Source: Streptomyces sp. ITFR-21
GTDB taxonomy: Bacteria > Actinomycetota > Actinomycetes > Streptomycetales > Streptomycetaceae
Assembly (NCBI RefSeq): GCF_031844685.1
Contig: NZ_CP134605.1
Location: 3,864,001 to 3,928,000, forward strand
Length of the DNA stretch: 64,000 bases
Reading direction: 5' to 3'
Shown here: positions 46,202-55,096 of the stretch, one piece after another
How the letters are laid out: every line of letters starts with the position of its first letter
Position numbering within the stretch: position 1 is the first letter of the stretch
Notes under the pieces: model-generated
Databases searched by the model: none
What the model saw: the letters and a program-made list of their open reading frames with translations, nothing else
Told to the model about the DNA's origin: nothing
Program-made: the position numbers and the translations under genes

Positions 46202-47872
46202 ATGGACACCGAGTCGGAGCCGTATGTCCGTCTCGCGACACTGCGTCAGCTGCATCAGGTCGTGGCGGACCTCAACACCGCGCGCAGTCTCGCCGACACC
46301 CTGCAGGCAGTCGCCGACGGGATCGTCCGCGGACTGGGTTATGAACTGGCGGCCGTCAATCTGGTCCGCCCCGACGGCGATCTCGTCGTGGCGGCGTTCG
46401 CGGGCAGTGCGGCGGGCGAGGCGCTGCTGCTCGGCCGGGCGGGCTCCCGTACGTCCTGGGAGCGGCGGTTGACGATGGGTGAGCGCTGGGGGTCGCTGCG
46501 GTTCATCCCGCACACCGAGGGCTGGGTGCTCATCGACGACGACGTGCCGCAGTGGCACACCGAGGGTCCGCTGCCGCGCTTCCCCGACGAGTGGCACCCG
46601 GGCGACCGGCTGTACGCGCCCATGTACGCCTCGCAGAGCGTCGGCAGCGAGCTGATCGGTGTGATCTCGGTGGACCGGCCGGTCAGCGGCCGGCATCCGG
46701 GGCCCTGGGGGTGCGAGGCGCTCCAGATGTACGCCTTCCAGGCGGGCATCGCGATCAGCAACGCCCGGTTGCGGGCGAACATGCAGCGGGCGCTGGTCCG
46801 GCTGGAGCGGGACCAGCAGGCGCTGCGGGCCAGTGAGGAGAGCTTCCGGCAGGCGTTCGAGTACGCGCCGAGCGGTATGGCGATCGCGGAGATGGGCGGC
46901 GACCAGCACGGGAAGCTGCTGCGGGCCAATGACGCGCTGTGTCGGCTGCTGGGGCGGTCGGCGTCGACGATGCGGCGGTACTCCTTCTCCGATCTGGTGC
47001 ATTCGGAGGATGTCGGGCTGCTGCTGCGGACTTCGGCCGAGGGCGGGCGGGCCGAGCTGCGGCTGGCCCGGCGGGACGGCACGTATGTGTGGGCGTCGCT
47101 GCGGAACTCGGTGGTGGCCGACACCGCCGACGGGCCGCGTTTCCTGCTGACGCATGTGGAGGACATCGAGGAGCGCAAGAGCCGTGAGCTGCAGCTCGCC
47201 CACCGGGCCAGCCACGACTCGCTGACGGGTCTGCCCAACAGCGCGGAGCTGCGGTCCCGGCTGTCGTCCCGGCTGTGCTCCCGCCCGCACGACCGGGACG
47301 CCGGTGAAACGGCGGTGCCGGCCGCGCAGACCGGGGGGGTCGACGAGTTCGCGTTCAGCTACGGCTACGGGCCCGACGAACTCGCCGCGCCGCTCGACAC
47401 GCTGGACTCCCATACACACACGGTGGCGCCGGACGAGTCCGACGAGGAGGGTGCGAGCAAGGGGCTCGCCGTCCTCTTCTGCGACCTCGACGGCTTCAAG
47501 TCCATCAACGACCGCTTCGGGCACCACACGGGCGACGCCGTCCTCATCGAGGTCGCCCGCCGGCTGACCGCCGCGGTCCGCGACGGCGACACGGTGGCGC
47601 GGCTCGGCGGTGACGAGTTCGTGGTTCTCGCCGACCATCTCGCCCCGGCCGACGCGGCCGACCTCGCGGTCCGGCTGCGCAACGCGATCATCCCGCCCAT
47701 CCGCGTCGACGGCCGCGCGGTCCGCGTGGGCGCCAGCTTCGGCATCGGCTGGGCCGGCTGCGGCATGACCGCGGAGGAGATCCTGCACAGCGCCGACCAG
47801 CGCATGTACGTCGAAAAACGCAGCAGGTCGGCGTCCGCCGGCCCCCGCAACAACCACCGCCGGGCGGGCTAG
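46202..47872 (+). CDS. cdgB: Diguanylate cyclase CdgB (GAF-PAS-GGDEF)
   Basis: The 556-residue protein makes c-di-GMP, which in Streptomyces licenses BldD repression and delays development. The domain order is GAF (about 25-190), a short coiled linker, PAS/PAC (about 215-335) and GGDEF (from about 340). The GGDEF core has DSLTGLPN, FCDLDGFKSINDRFGHHTGD and the active motif RLGGDEFVVLA. About 80 acidic, variable residues interrupt DSLTGLPN and FCDLDGFK, a streptomycete CdgB trait. ATG 46202 follows GGAG and gives the conserved start ESEPYVRLATLRQLHQVVAD. Upstream sites for Crp and BldD are listed separately. Confidence 0.93.
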   Translation: MDTESEPYVRLATLRQLHQVVADLNTARSLADTLQAVADGIVRGLGYELAAVNLVRPDGDLVVAAFAGSAAGEALLLGRAGSRTSWERRLTMGERWGSLRFIPHTEGWVLIDDDVPQWHTEGPLPRFPDEWHPGDRLYAPMYASQSVGSELIGVISVDRPVSGRHPGPWGCEALQMYAFQAGIAISNARLRANMQRALVRLERDQQALRASEESFRQAFEYAPSGMAIAEMGGDQHGKLLRANDALCRLLGRSASTMRRYSFSDLVHSEDVGLLLRTSAEGGRAELRLARRDGTYVWASLRNSVVADTADGPRFLLTHVEDIEERKSRELQLAHRASHDSLTGLPNSAELRSRLSSRLCSRPHDRDAGETAVPAAQTGGVDEFAFSYGYGPDELAAPLDTLDSHTHTVAPDESDEEGASKGLAVLFCDLDGFKSINDRFGHHTGDAVLIEVARRLTAAVRDGDTVARLGGDEFVVLADHLAPADAADLAVRLRNAIIPPIRVDGRAVRVGASFGIGWAGCGMTAEEILHSADQRMYVEKRSRSASAGPRNNHRRAG

Positions 47873-48131
47873 GGTCGGTCGTCAGGATCTGCGGGGGCGG
47901 TGTGGCGGGATCCGGTGCGTCGCGGCCGCACGGCGCGGGAGGGGGCGGCGTGGCGTCTCGCCGGCCGAGGAGGACCCGGCAGGTGCGCGGTGCCGCGGCC
48001 CGCGACACCGCGCAGATCCACCCGGCAAGCCCCAGGCCCTCGGGCACCCCGCGCCCGGCGCCACAGCACGGCACGGCGGCGCCGGGGGACCCGGTGGCGG
48101 CGGGCGGGAGGGCGCGGGGGACGATCGGGGG

Positions 48132-49283
48132 ATGGACGAGGGCGAGAAGGCGCGGCGGCAGGCGGCCGTTCGGGCGTGCGGGCCGGTGCTGACGGGCCGC
48201 TGGTCCGACACGGTGCGGGAGCGGGCCGGGTGGCTGGCCGCGGTCGCCGAGGAGCTCACGGAGGCGGACGAGGCACCGGACGTCTACGGCGACGGTGTGG
48301 TCCGCCGGCTGGAGGAGGAGGTCGCGCGGCTGCTCGGAGTCGCGGACGCCGCGTTCTTCCCGACGGGCACGATGGCCCAGCAGGTCGCGCTGCGGGCGTG
48401 GGCCGGGCGGACCGGCAACCACGTGGTCGCCCTGCACCCGCTGGCGCACCCCGAGGTGCACGAGCGGGGGGCGCTGCAGGCGGTGACGGGCCTGCGCACG
48501 GTGTACCCGACCCGGGAGCCCCGGCTCGCCACCGCAGAGGAGATACGGGGCTTCGAGGAGCCGTTCGGCACGCTGATGCTGGAACTCCCGCTGCGCGACG
48601 CCGGTTTCGTCCTGCCGACCTGGGACGAGCTGACGGAGACCGTCGCTGCGGCCCGCGGACGGGACGCCGTGGTGCACTTCGACGGCGCCCGGCTGTGGGA
48701 GTCCGCGCCGCACTTCGGCCGGTCGCTGCCCGAGATCGCCGCCCTCGCCGACAGCGTCTACGTCAGCTTCTACAAGTCGCTGCGCGGCCTATCCGGCGCC
48801 GCGCTGGGCGGCTCCGCCGAGCTGGTCGCGGAGGCCAAGGCCTGGCGGCACCGCTACGGCGGCCTGGTCCACCAGCAGTTCCCGGCGGCACTGGCCGCCC
48901 TCGCCGGCCTGCGGGACGAACTGCCGCGGCTGCCCTCGTACGTGGCGCACGCCGGACCCGTGGCCCGCGCTCTGCGCGAGGGCCTCGCCGCGGGGGGCCT
49001 GGACCGGCCCCGGATCCACCCGGCGGAGCCGCACACCCACCAGTTCCAGCTGTGGCTGCCCTACCCCGCCGCCGTACTCGACGAGGCGTCGCTGCGGCAG
49101 GCCGAGCAGACCCGGACCAGCCTCTTCGGCCGCGGGCGGTTCGCCGGGTCCGCCCTGCCGGGGATGTCGATGATCGAGGTGACGGTCTCGGCCGACGCGC
49201 TGGAGTGGACCGAGCAGGACGTGCGGGAGGCCGCCGCGTCCTTCGCCCGCCTCGTCACGGCCGTCGAGGCGGCGCCCGCCTGA
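48132..49283 (+). CDS. PLP-dependent threonine aldolase / beta-eliminating lyase
   Basis: The 383-residue fold-type I PLP enzyme resembles low-specificity threonine aldolases. Features include AFFPTGTMAQQVALRAW (cofactor phosphate loop), DAVVHFDGARLWE (pyridine-N-binding Asp and Arg) and the Schiff-base Lys in VYVSFYKSLRGLSGAALGG. It likely cleaves threonine or allothreonine to glycine and acetaldehyde. It is followed by a strong terminator and converges on the quinone oxidoreductase. The 259 bp before it (47873-48131) hold no gene. Confidence 0.87.
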   Translation: MDEGEKARRQAAVRACGPVLTGRWSDTVRERAGWLAAVAEELTEADEAPDVYGDGVVRRLEEEVARLLGVADAAFFPTGTMAQQVALRAWAGRTGNHVVALHPLAHPEVHERGALQAVTGLRTVYPTREPRLATAEEIRGFEEPFGTLMLELPLRDAGFVLPTWDELTETVAAARGRDAVVHFDGARLWESAPHFGRSLPEIAALADSVYVSFYKSLRGLSGAALGGSAELVAEAKAWRHRYGGLVHQQFPAALAALAGLRDELPRLPSYVAHAGPVARALREGLAAGGLDRPRIHPAEPHTHQFQLWLPYPAAVLDEASLRQAEQTRTSLFGRGRFAGSALPGMSMIEVTVSADALEWTEQDVREAAASFARLVTAVEAAPA

Positions 49284-49305
49284 CACCGGCCCCGCGGACC
49301 GCCCG

Positions 49306-49339
49306 GCCCCGGAGTCCGGACCGGGCCGGACTCCGGGGC
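49306..49339 (+). terminator. Terminator of the PLP lyase gene
   Basis: Perfect 14-bp inverted repeat (49306-49319 and 49326-49339; GCCCCGGAGTCCGG) with a 6-nt loop, 23 bp after the stop. Confidence 0.8.
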
Positions 49340-49360
49340 GTGTCCAGTCCCCGCCGGTCG

Positions 49361-49450
49361 GCGCCGGCCCGTACATACCCGTACCGACTCGCGCCGGCCC
49401 GTACATACCCGCGCCGACCCGCGCCGGCCCGTACATACCCGTGCCGGCCC
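49361..49450. repeat. 30-bp tandem repeat, three units
   Basis: Units start at 49361, 49391 and 49421. Each begins GCGCCGGCCCGTACATACCC (identical in all three) and ends with a variable decamer (GTACCGACTC, GCGCCGACCC, GTGCCGGCCC). It lies between two convergent genes and is non-coding. Confidence 0.95.
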
Positions 49451-49503
49451 GTTCCGGCGCCGGCCCCCCTCACGCCGGGCCCGCCCCCGGCCCGCCTCCT
49501 CGC

Positions 49504-50475
49504 TCAGACCCGCAGCAGCAGCTTGCCCGTGCCCGCCCGGGACTCGACCAGCCGGTGCGCCGCCGCCGCGTCCGCCAGCGCGAACTCCCCGCTCACCGGC
49601 AGCTCGACACCGCCCTCGGTGACGGTGTGGAACGCCCGCTCGGCGATCCCGCGCAGCCGCCGCGGGTCGGACGCTGCCATGCCGAGGATGGAGAACCTGG
49701 CGACGGAGATCCCGTGCGGGTACACGTCACCGGGACGGGTCGGACACGGTTCGGCGGCGCAGGCGTTGCCGAAGGACACCAGCCGGCCGAAGCAGGCGAG
49801 GACCGACAGCGTACGGCGGAACGTCTTGCCGCCCACCGGGTCCAGCGCGATGTCCACGCCCCGGCCGCCGGTCGCCTCGCGGACGTCCGCGTCGAAGCCG
49901 TCCGCCGTGAACACCTGGTCGTAGCCGGACTTGAGCGCGTGCTCGGCCTTGTCGAGCGAGGACACCACCCCGTAGACCGCCGACGCGCCGCCCATCCGGG
50001 CGAGCTGGCCGGCGACGGTGCCGACGCTGCCGACGGCGTTGTGGACCAGTACGGTGTCGCCCTCCCGCAGCCGGGCCACCTCGTGGAGCAGCGCGTAAGC
50101 GGTGGGCAGCGTGTTCGGCAGGGTCGCCCCGGTCCGCAGCGACAGCCCGTCGGGGACCGCGAAGACGGCGGCGGCGGGGGCGACGACCACTTCGGCGTAG
50201 CCGCCGCCGCTGATGAAGGCGGCCACCTCCTGGCCCGGGGTGAAGCCGGTGACGCCCTCGCCGACCGCCCGGATCAGCCCGGAGACCTCAAGGCCGGGCC
50301 GGAACGGCAGGGCCCGCACCTGGTAGCCGTCTGCGCGGGCCCGGACGTCGACGATGCTCACCCCGGCGTAGGCGACGCCTATGGTGACCTCCCCGGGTCC
50401 CGGCTCCGGCAGCGGTACGTCTACGCTCTTCAGTACTTCGGGACCGCCGAGCTCTTCGAAGACGATGGCGTGCAT
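49504..50475 (-). CDS. Zinc-independent quinone oxidoreductase (MDR family)
   Basis: The 323-residue protein is a medium-chain dehydrogenase/reductase of the QOR type: GroES-like domain (residues 1-120, with RPGLEVSGLIRAVGEGVTGF) and Rossmann domain (VLVHNAVGSVGTVAGQLARM). It lacks the Cys-rich structural-zinc loop, fitting NADPH:quinone reductases. GGGGAG precedes ATG 50475. It is divergent from an ArsR regulator, so induction by electrophiles or quinones through that repressor is plausible. Confidence 0.9.
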   Translation of the reverse strand: MHAIVFEELGGPEVLKSVDVPLPEPGPGEVTIGVAYAGVSIVDVRARADGYQVRALPFRPGLEVSGLIRAVGEGVTGFTPGQEVAAFISGGGYAEVVVAPAAAVFAVPDGLSLRTGATLPNTLPTAYALLHEVARLREGDTVLVHNAVGSVGTVAGQLARMGGASAVYGVVSSLDKAEHALKSGYDQVFTADGFDADVREATGGRGVDIALDPVGGKTFRRTLSVLACFGRLVSFGNACAAEPCPTRPGDVYPHGISVARFSILGMAASDPRRLRGIAERAFHTVTEGGVELPVSGEFALADAAAAHRLVESRAGTGKLLLRV

Positions 50476-50605
50476 GTGGTGCTCCCCGTTGGCTGCTGCC
50501 CTGTTGCGCCGCTCGGGCCGTTCCGGCTGGTCCGGGCTGGTCCGGTCAACTCTGTTCAAAGAGAAACTAAGTTCAATGGAAACCGAACACCCGAGACTGT
50601 ATGGT

Positions 50606-50615
50606 TTCGATCGAA
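50606..50615. promoter_or_regulatory. Candidate operator between QOR and ArsR genes
   Basis: TTCGATCGAA is a 10-bp palindrome in the AT-rich divergent promoter region. A GAAACC/GGTTTC pair (about 50578-50607) and repeated GTTCAA motifs near 50555 are also there, so the exact operator is uncertain. Confidence 0.4.
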
Positions 50616-50701
50616 CGCTGTGCAATGAGTAATTTCCCCACAAGAAGCTGCAAGCGCTTGCGGCCCCACCGACCGCCCGCCCCAGCCCACGGGAGGACGT
50701 C

Positions 50702-51049
50702 ATGACCCCGCCCCGCGCGCACCGGTCCGCCCCCGAGCACACCCACCCCGACGACGTGCCCCTGCTGACCGTGCTGGCGGCACTCGCCGATCCGGTACGG
50801 GTCCAACTCGTCCGCGATCTGGCCGGCTCGGCGGACTGGGAGCGTTCCTGCGGCTCGTTCGACGTCCCCGTCGGCAAGGCCGCGCTGAGCCACCACCTGA
50901 ACACCCTGCGCGCGGCCGGCCTGGTCGAGCAGCGTGACATCGGGTCCAAGCGCCTCAACCGGCTGCGGCGGGCGGAGTTCGACGCGCGCTTCCCCGGACT
51001 GCTGGCGCTGGTCCTGGCGGACCGCCCGGCGGCCAAGGCGGCCTCCTGA
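50702..51049 (+). CDS. ArsR-family winged-helix regulator
   Basis: The 115-residue repressor has the ArsR fold: LLTVLAALADPVRVQLVRDL, then KAALSHHLNTLRAAGLVEQR (recognition helix and wing) and DIGSKRLNRLRR. It lacks metal-binding CxC motifs but has a single Cys in WERSCGSFD. A thiol-based redox or quinone sensor is therefore possible, and fits its divergent quinone oxidoreductase neighbour. GGGAGG precedes the ATG. Confidence 0.87.
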   Translation: MTPPRAHRSAPEHTHPDDVPLLTVLAALADPVRVQLVRDLAGSADWERSCGSFDVPVGKAALSHHLNTLRAAGLVEQRDIGSKRLNRLRRAEFDARFPGLLALVLADRPAAKAAS

Positions 51050-51052
51050 GGG

Positions 51053-51742
51053 TCAGAACGGCCCGCCGCCCGCCCTGATCAGCCCCGACTCGTACGCCAG
51101 CACCACCGCCTGCACCCGGTCGCGCAGGCTCAGCTTGGTGAGGATGCGGCCCACGTGCGTCTTCACGGTCGCCTCCGACAGCACCAGCTTGCGGGCGATC
51201 TCGCCGTTCGACAGACCCTGCGCGACCAGCAGCAGCACCTCCCGCTCCCGCTCGGTGAGGCGGTCGATCTCCTTGTAGCGGTCCTCGGTCCCGGCATTCG
51301 GCAGCATCGGCGTGAAGCGGTCCAGCAGCCGCCGGGTGGTGGACGGGGCGACCACCGCGTCGCCGCTGTGCACGGCCCGGATCGCGGTCAGCAGCTCGTC
51401 CGGCGGCACGTCCTTGAGCATGAAGCCGCTCGCGCCCGCCTTGAGCCCGGTGAAGGCGTATTCGTCCAGGTCGAAGGTGGTCAGGATCAGCACCCGGGGG
51501 TCGCCGTCCTCGGGGGTGCGGTCGCCGCCGCAGATCCGCCGGGTCGCCTCCACCCCGTCCATCCGGGGCATCCGGACGTCCATCAGCACCACGTCCACCC
51601 GGGTGGACCGCAGCATCTCCAGCGCCTGCGCGCCGTCGCCCGCCTCGGCCACGACCTCCATGTCCGGCTGGGCGGCCAGCACCATCCGGAAGCCGGTACG
51701 CAGCAGTGCCTGGTCGTCGACGAGCATGACGCGGATCGCCAT
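51053..51742 (-). CDS. NarL/LuxR-family response regulator
   Basis: The 229-residue protein has a receiver domain (VMLVDDQALLRTGFRMVL, phospho-Asp in VVLMDVRMPRMDG, LTTF, and Lys in GFMLKDVPP) and a C-terminal LuxR HTH (LTEREREVLLLVAQGLSNGE, IARKLVLSEATVKTHVGRIL). It is partner of the histidine kinase encoded 113 bp upstream. ATG 51742 begins the conserved MAIRVMLVDD. Its 3' end lies three bases from the arsR stop. Confidence 0.93.
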   Translation of the reverse strand: MAIRVMLVDDQALLRTGFRMVLAAQPDMEVVAEAGDGAQALEMLRSTRVDVVLMDVRMPRMDGVEATRRICGGDRTPEDGDPRVLILTTFDLDEYAFTGLKAGASGFMLKDVPPDELLTAIRAVHSGDAVVAPSTTRRLLDRFTPMLPNAGTEDRYKEIDRLTEREREVLLLVAQGLSNGEIARKLVLSEATVKTHVGRILTKLSLRDRVQAVVLAYESGLIRAGGGPF

Positions 51743-51855
51743 CTTCTGGGGAACCCCTCTGGTCGGGTCTGCAACGGTCCGGCCGGATCGGTGGGAAGCG
51801 GTCCGGCCGGCCGGGTCCGGGGCGGGCGCGGGTGTCGCGGGTGTCGCGGGGGCGT

Positions 51856-53058
51856 TCATCGGGCCGCCTTCAGCGGCAGGACCGCGCTGATCCGGAAGCC
51901 GCCGCCGGGGCGCGGGCCGGCGTCCAGGGTGCCGCCGACCATGCCGATGCGCTCCCGCATGCCGATCAGGCCCTGGCCGAGGCCGTCCCGGCCGCCCCGC
52001 TCGTACAGCTCGTGCCTGGCGCCGCGCCCGTCGTCCTCGATCAGCAGGTCCAGCGCGGCGTCGCCGAAGCCCAGCAGGACGTTGGCGCTGGCCCCGTCGC
52101 CGCCGTGCTTGCGGACGTTGGTCAGCGCCTCCTGCACGATGCGGTACGCGGTCAGCTCGACGCCGCTGGACAGCGGGCGGGCGTCGCCGGCCACCTCGAA
52201 CCGTACGGGCAGGCCGGCGCCGCGCACCTGGTCGATCAGATCGCCGAGCTGGTCCACCCCGGGCTGCGGCACGTACTCGCCGCCCGCGTCGTCCCCGGCC
52301 CGGAGCAGGCCGAGCAGCCGGCGCATCTCGGCGAGGGCCTGCCGGCCGGTGGCGGAGATGGTGGCCAGTGCCTGCTTGGCCTGGTCGGGCGCGGCGTCCA
52401 GCACGTAGGCGGCGCCGTCGGCCTGGACCACCATCACCGAGACGTTGTGCGCGACGACGTCGTGCAGTTCCCGGGCGATCCGGGCCCGCTCGGCGGCGAC
52501 GGCGGCCTTGGACTGCGCCTCGCGCTCCCGGTGCAGCCGCGCGTTGCGCTCCTCCAGCTCGGCGTAGTACGCGCGCCGGGTGCGCAGCCGGTCGCCGACG
52601 ACCCAGGACAGCGCGAAGATCACGGCCAGGAAGAAGGTCTGGAGCAGGGTCGTCCAGATGGTGGAGTACTGGTCGTGCGGCGGCCAGCGGACCATCGCCA
52701 CCGGGGCGGCGGCCAGACCCGCGGTGAGCGCGAGGCGGGAGGACCAGCGGCGGCCGTTCGACGCGCAGGTGTAGATGATCGCCAGGAAGGCGGCGTCGCC
52801 GGGGTTGGTCCTGACGTTCAGCGCGAGCTGGACCAGGCCGGTGCCGATCGCCACCAGCAGCATCCGTTCCGGGGCCCGGCGGCGCAGCGCCACGACGGTG
52901 GCCAGCGCGAACGACAGCGGTACGGCGGCGACCTGGGTCGCCGTGCTCAGACCCTGGTCCGCGACCACCCACACGGCGCACACGGCCAGCAGGACGACGG
53001 CCCAGAAGCTGTCGACCCACGTCGGGTGTCGCCGGAAGAAGTCGTAGACGCGCTGCAC
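51856..53058 (-). CDS. NarX-type sensor histidine kinase (HisKA_3)
   Basis: The roughly 400-residue kinase has several N-terminal membrane segments (VDSFWAVVLLAVCAVWVV, ALATVVAL, FFLAVIFALSWVVG) and the HisKA_3 box ERARIARELHDVVAHNVSVM with the phospho-His. The HATPase part has YRIVQEALTNVRKH and GQGLIGMRERIGMVGG. The sensed signal is unknown. I favour GTG 53058 (VQRVYDFFRRHPTWVD), preceded by TACGCT at leaderless spacing; GTG 53097 would add 13 residues. It pairs with the downstream response regulator. Confidence 0.92.
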   Translation of the reverse strand: MQRVYDFFRRHPTWVDSFWAVVLLAVCAVWVVADQGLSTATQVAAVPLSFALATVVALRRRAPERMLLVAIGTGLVQLALNVRTNPGDAAFLAIIYTCASNGRRWSSRLALTAGLAAAPVAMVRWPPHDQYSTIWTTLLQTFFLAVIFALSWVVGDRLRTRRAYYAELEERNARLHREREAQSKAAVAAERARIARELHDVVAHNVSVMVVQADGAAYVLDAAPDQAKQALATISATGRQALAEMRRLLGLLRAGDDAGGEYVPQPGVDQLGDLIDQVRGAGLPVRFEVAGDARPLSSGVELTAYRIVQEALTNVRKHGGDGASANVLLGFGDAALDLLIEDDGRGARHELYERGGRDGLGQGLIGMRERIGMVGGTLDAGPRPGGGFRISAVLPLKAAR

Positions 53059-53352
53059 ATCACCCAGCGTAGGCACGGGAGCCCGTCCCGGGGTCACCCC
53101 GCAGGGCGATCCCGCCTCGTCCCCAAGTCGGACGCCTCCCCTCCCCTCCCCTTCCCGGGAACCGGCCGCCGGGGCGGACCCGGTCCAGGGCCGCCCCCTC
53201 CGTCCCGGCGCCCCTTGTCCCCCCGGGCGCCCCCGCCCCGGTCCGGCCGCCCGGCCCGCCCGGGGCGGGGGACGTGCGCGGGGTCACCCTTGTCCGCCAC
53301 AGTTGGCGGCAACGGGTTCGCGTAGGATTGACGAGAAGGCGTCGCGGGAGGC

Positions 53353-54249
53353 GTGGTGGTCGTGGAGGAGAAGCCGGCGAGGCTGGCGGTGGGGGTCGTG
53401 GGCGCCGGGCGGGTCGGGCCGGCGGTGGCCGCCGCGCTGCGCAATGCCGGCCACCGGGTGGTGGCCGCGTCCGGGGTGTCGGAGGCGTCGCGGCGGCGGG
53501 CCGGGACACTGCTGCCCGGGGTGCCGCTGATGGAGCCCGCGGCCGTCCTGCGGCGCAGCGACCTCGTCCTGCTGACCGTGCCGGACGACGCGCTGCCCGC
53601 TCTGGTCAACGGCCTGGCGGAGACCGGCGCCGTACGGCCGGGCCAGCTCGTCGTGCACACCTCCGGCCGCTACGGCGCCGCCGTCCTGAACCCCGCGCTG
53701 CGCGCCGGCGGCCTGCCGCTGGCGCTGCACCCGGCGATGACCTTCACCGGCACGCCCGTCGACGTCCAGCGCCTGGTCGGCTGCTCGTTCGGGGTCACTG
53801 CGCCGGGCGAGCTGCGGATGGCCGCCGAGGCGCTGGTCATCGAGATGGGCGGCGAGCCGGAGTGGATCGAGGAGGCCGCCCGCCCGCTCTACCACGCGGG
53901 CCTGGCCATCGGCGCCAACCACCTCGTCACCCTGGTGGCGCAGTCCATGGACCTGCTCAGGGCCGCCGGGGTCACCGAACCCGGCCGGATGCTCGGCCCG
54001 CTGCTCGGCGCCGCCCTCGACAACGCGCTGCGCTCCGGGGACGCCGCGCTGACCGGCCCGGTCGCCCGCGGCGACGCCGGCACCGTCACCGCCCACCTGC
54101 GGGAACTGCGGGCGCACGCCCCGGAGGCCGTCGCCTCCTACGTGGCGATGGCCCGCGCCACCGCGGACCGCGCGCTGGCCAACGGCATGCTGAAAGCGGA
54201 GTACGCGGCGGCGCTGCTCGGCGCCCTCGCCGACGATGGGACCCGATGA
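53353..54249 (+). CDS. Rossmann-like DUF2520 protein
   Basis: The 298-residue protein has an N-terminal Rossmann fold ([20 protein letters not shown]) and a C-terminal DUF2520 helical domain ([20 protein letters not shown]). The family resembles ketopantoate-reductase-like dehydrogenases and is encoded directly before panC in many actinobacteria, suggesting a role near pantothenate synthesis, unproven. Several GTG codons at 53353-53364 follow GGGAGG, so the start is uncertain by up to three residues. Confidence 0.85.
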   Translation: MVVVEEKPARLAVGVVGAGRVGPAVAAALRNAGHRVVAASGVSEASRRRAGTLLPGVPLMEPAAVLRRSDLVLLTVPDDALPALVNGLAETGAVRPGQLVVHTSGRYGAAVLNPALRAGGLPLALHPAMTFTGTPVDVQRLVGCSFGVTAPGELRMAAEALVIEMGGEPEWIEEAARPLYHAGLAIGANHLVTLVAQSMDLLRAAGVTEPGRMLGPLLGAALDNALRSGDAALTGPVARGDAGTVTAHLRELRAHAPEAVASYVAMARATADRALANGMLKAEYAAALLGALADDGTR

Positions 54250-54253
54250 GCCG

Positions 54254-55096
54254 ATGACGGAACTGGTGCACCACACCCGCGACCTCGCCCCCGCCGCGGC
54301 CGTGGTCATGACCATGGGCGCCCTCCACGAGGGCCACGCCGCGCTCATCCGGTCCGCCCGCGCCCGCGCGGGCGGCGGCCTGGTCACCGTCACCGTCTTC
54401 GTCAACCCGCTCCAGTTCGGGCCGAACGAGGACCTGGACCGCTACCCGCGCACCCTGGACGCCGACGTGGAACTCGCCGAGCAGGCCGGCGCCGACCTGG
54501 TCTTCGCCCCCGACGCGGCCGAGGTCTACCCGGGCGGACAGCCCCTGGTACGGGTCTCCGCCGGCCCGATGGGCGAGCGCTACGAGGGCGCCTCCCGGCC
54601 CGGCCACTTCGACGGCATGCTCACCGTCGTCGCCAAGCTGCTGCACCTCACCCGGCCGGGAGCCGCGTTCTTCGGCCAGAAGGACGCCCAGCAGCTCGCG
54701 CTGATCCGCCGGATGGTCACCGACCTGAACTTCCCCGCCGAGATCGTCGCCGTACCGACGGTACGGGAGCCCGACGGCCTGGCGCTGTCCAGCCGCAACC
54801 GCTATCTCGACGCCGAGGACCGCGCCCACGCCGTGGGCCTGTCCCGCGCGCTGTTCGCCGGCCGCGACGCGCTGGCGGGCGGCCCGGCGGCGGTCCGCGA
54901 GGCCGCCGCCGCGTCCCTGGCCGGCGCGAGCGGCCTGGCCGTCGACTACCTCGCGCTCATCGACCCCGCCGGCTTCACCGAAGCCGCGCCCGACCACACC
55001 GGCCCCGCCGTCCTCGCCGTCGCCGCCGCGGTCGGCGGCACCCGGCTGATCGACAACGTCCCACTGGAGTTCCCCGCACCCGGAGCCGCCCGATGA
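54254..55096 (+). CDS. panC: Pantothenate synthetase
   Basis: PanC joins pantoate and beta-alanine using ATP. Class signatures are present: [15 protein letters not shown] (HIGH-like), [38 protein letters not shown] and [11 protein letters not shown]. The 280-residue length is normal. ATG 54254 gives [14 protein letters not shown] 54236, overlapping the previous gene, would add six residues. The stop overlaps the nadB ATG (ATGA). Confidence 0.95.
   Translation: MTELVHHTRDLAPAAAVVMTMGALHEGHAALIRSARARAGGGLVTVTVFVNPLQFGPNEDLDRYPRTLDADVELAEQAGADLVFAPDAAEVYPGGQPLVRVSAGPMGERYEGASRPGHFDGMLTVVAKLLHLTRPGAAFFGQKDAQQLALIRRMVTDLNFPAEIVAVPTVREPDGLALSSRNRYLDAEDRAHAVGLSRALFAGRDALAGGPAAVREAAAASLAGASGLAVDYLALIDPAGFTEAAPDHTGPAVLAVAAAVGGTRLIDNVPLEFPAPGAAR

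Noticed and set aside
53284..54405. Minus-strand frame opposite the DUF2520 gene
   Set aside because: Shadow of a gene with clear Rossmann motif on the plus strand.
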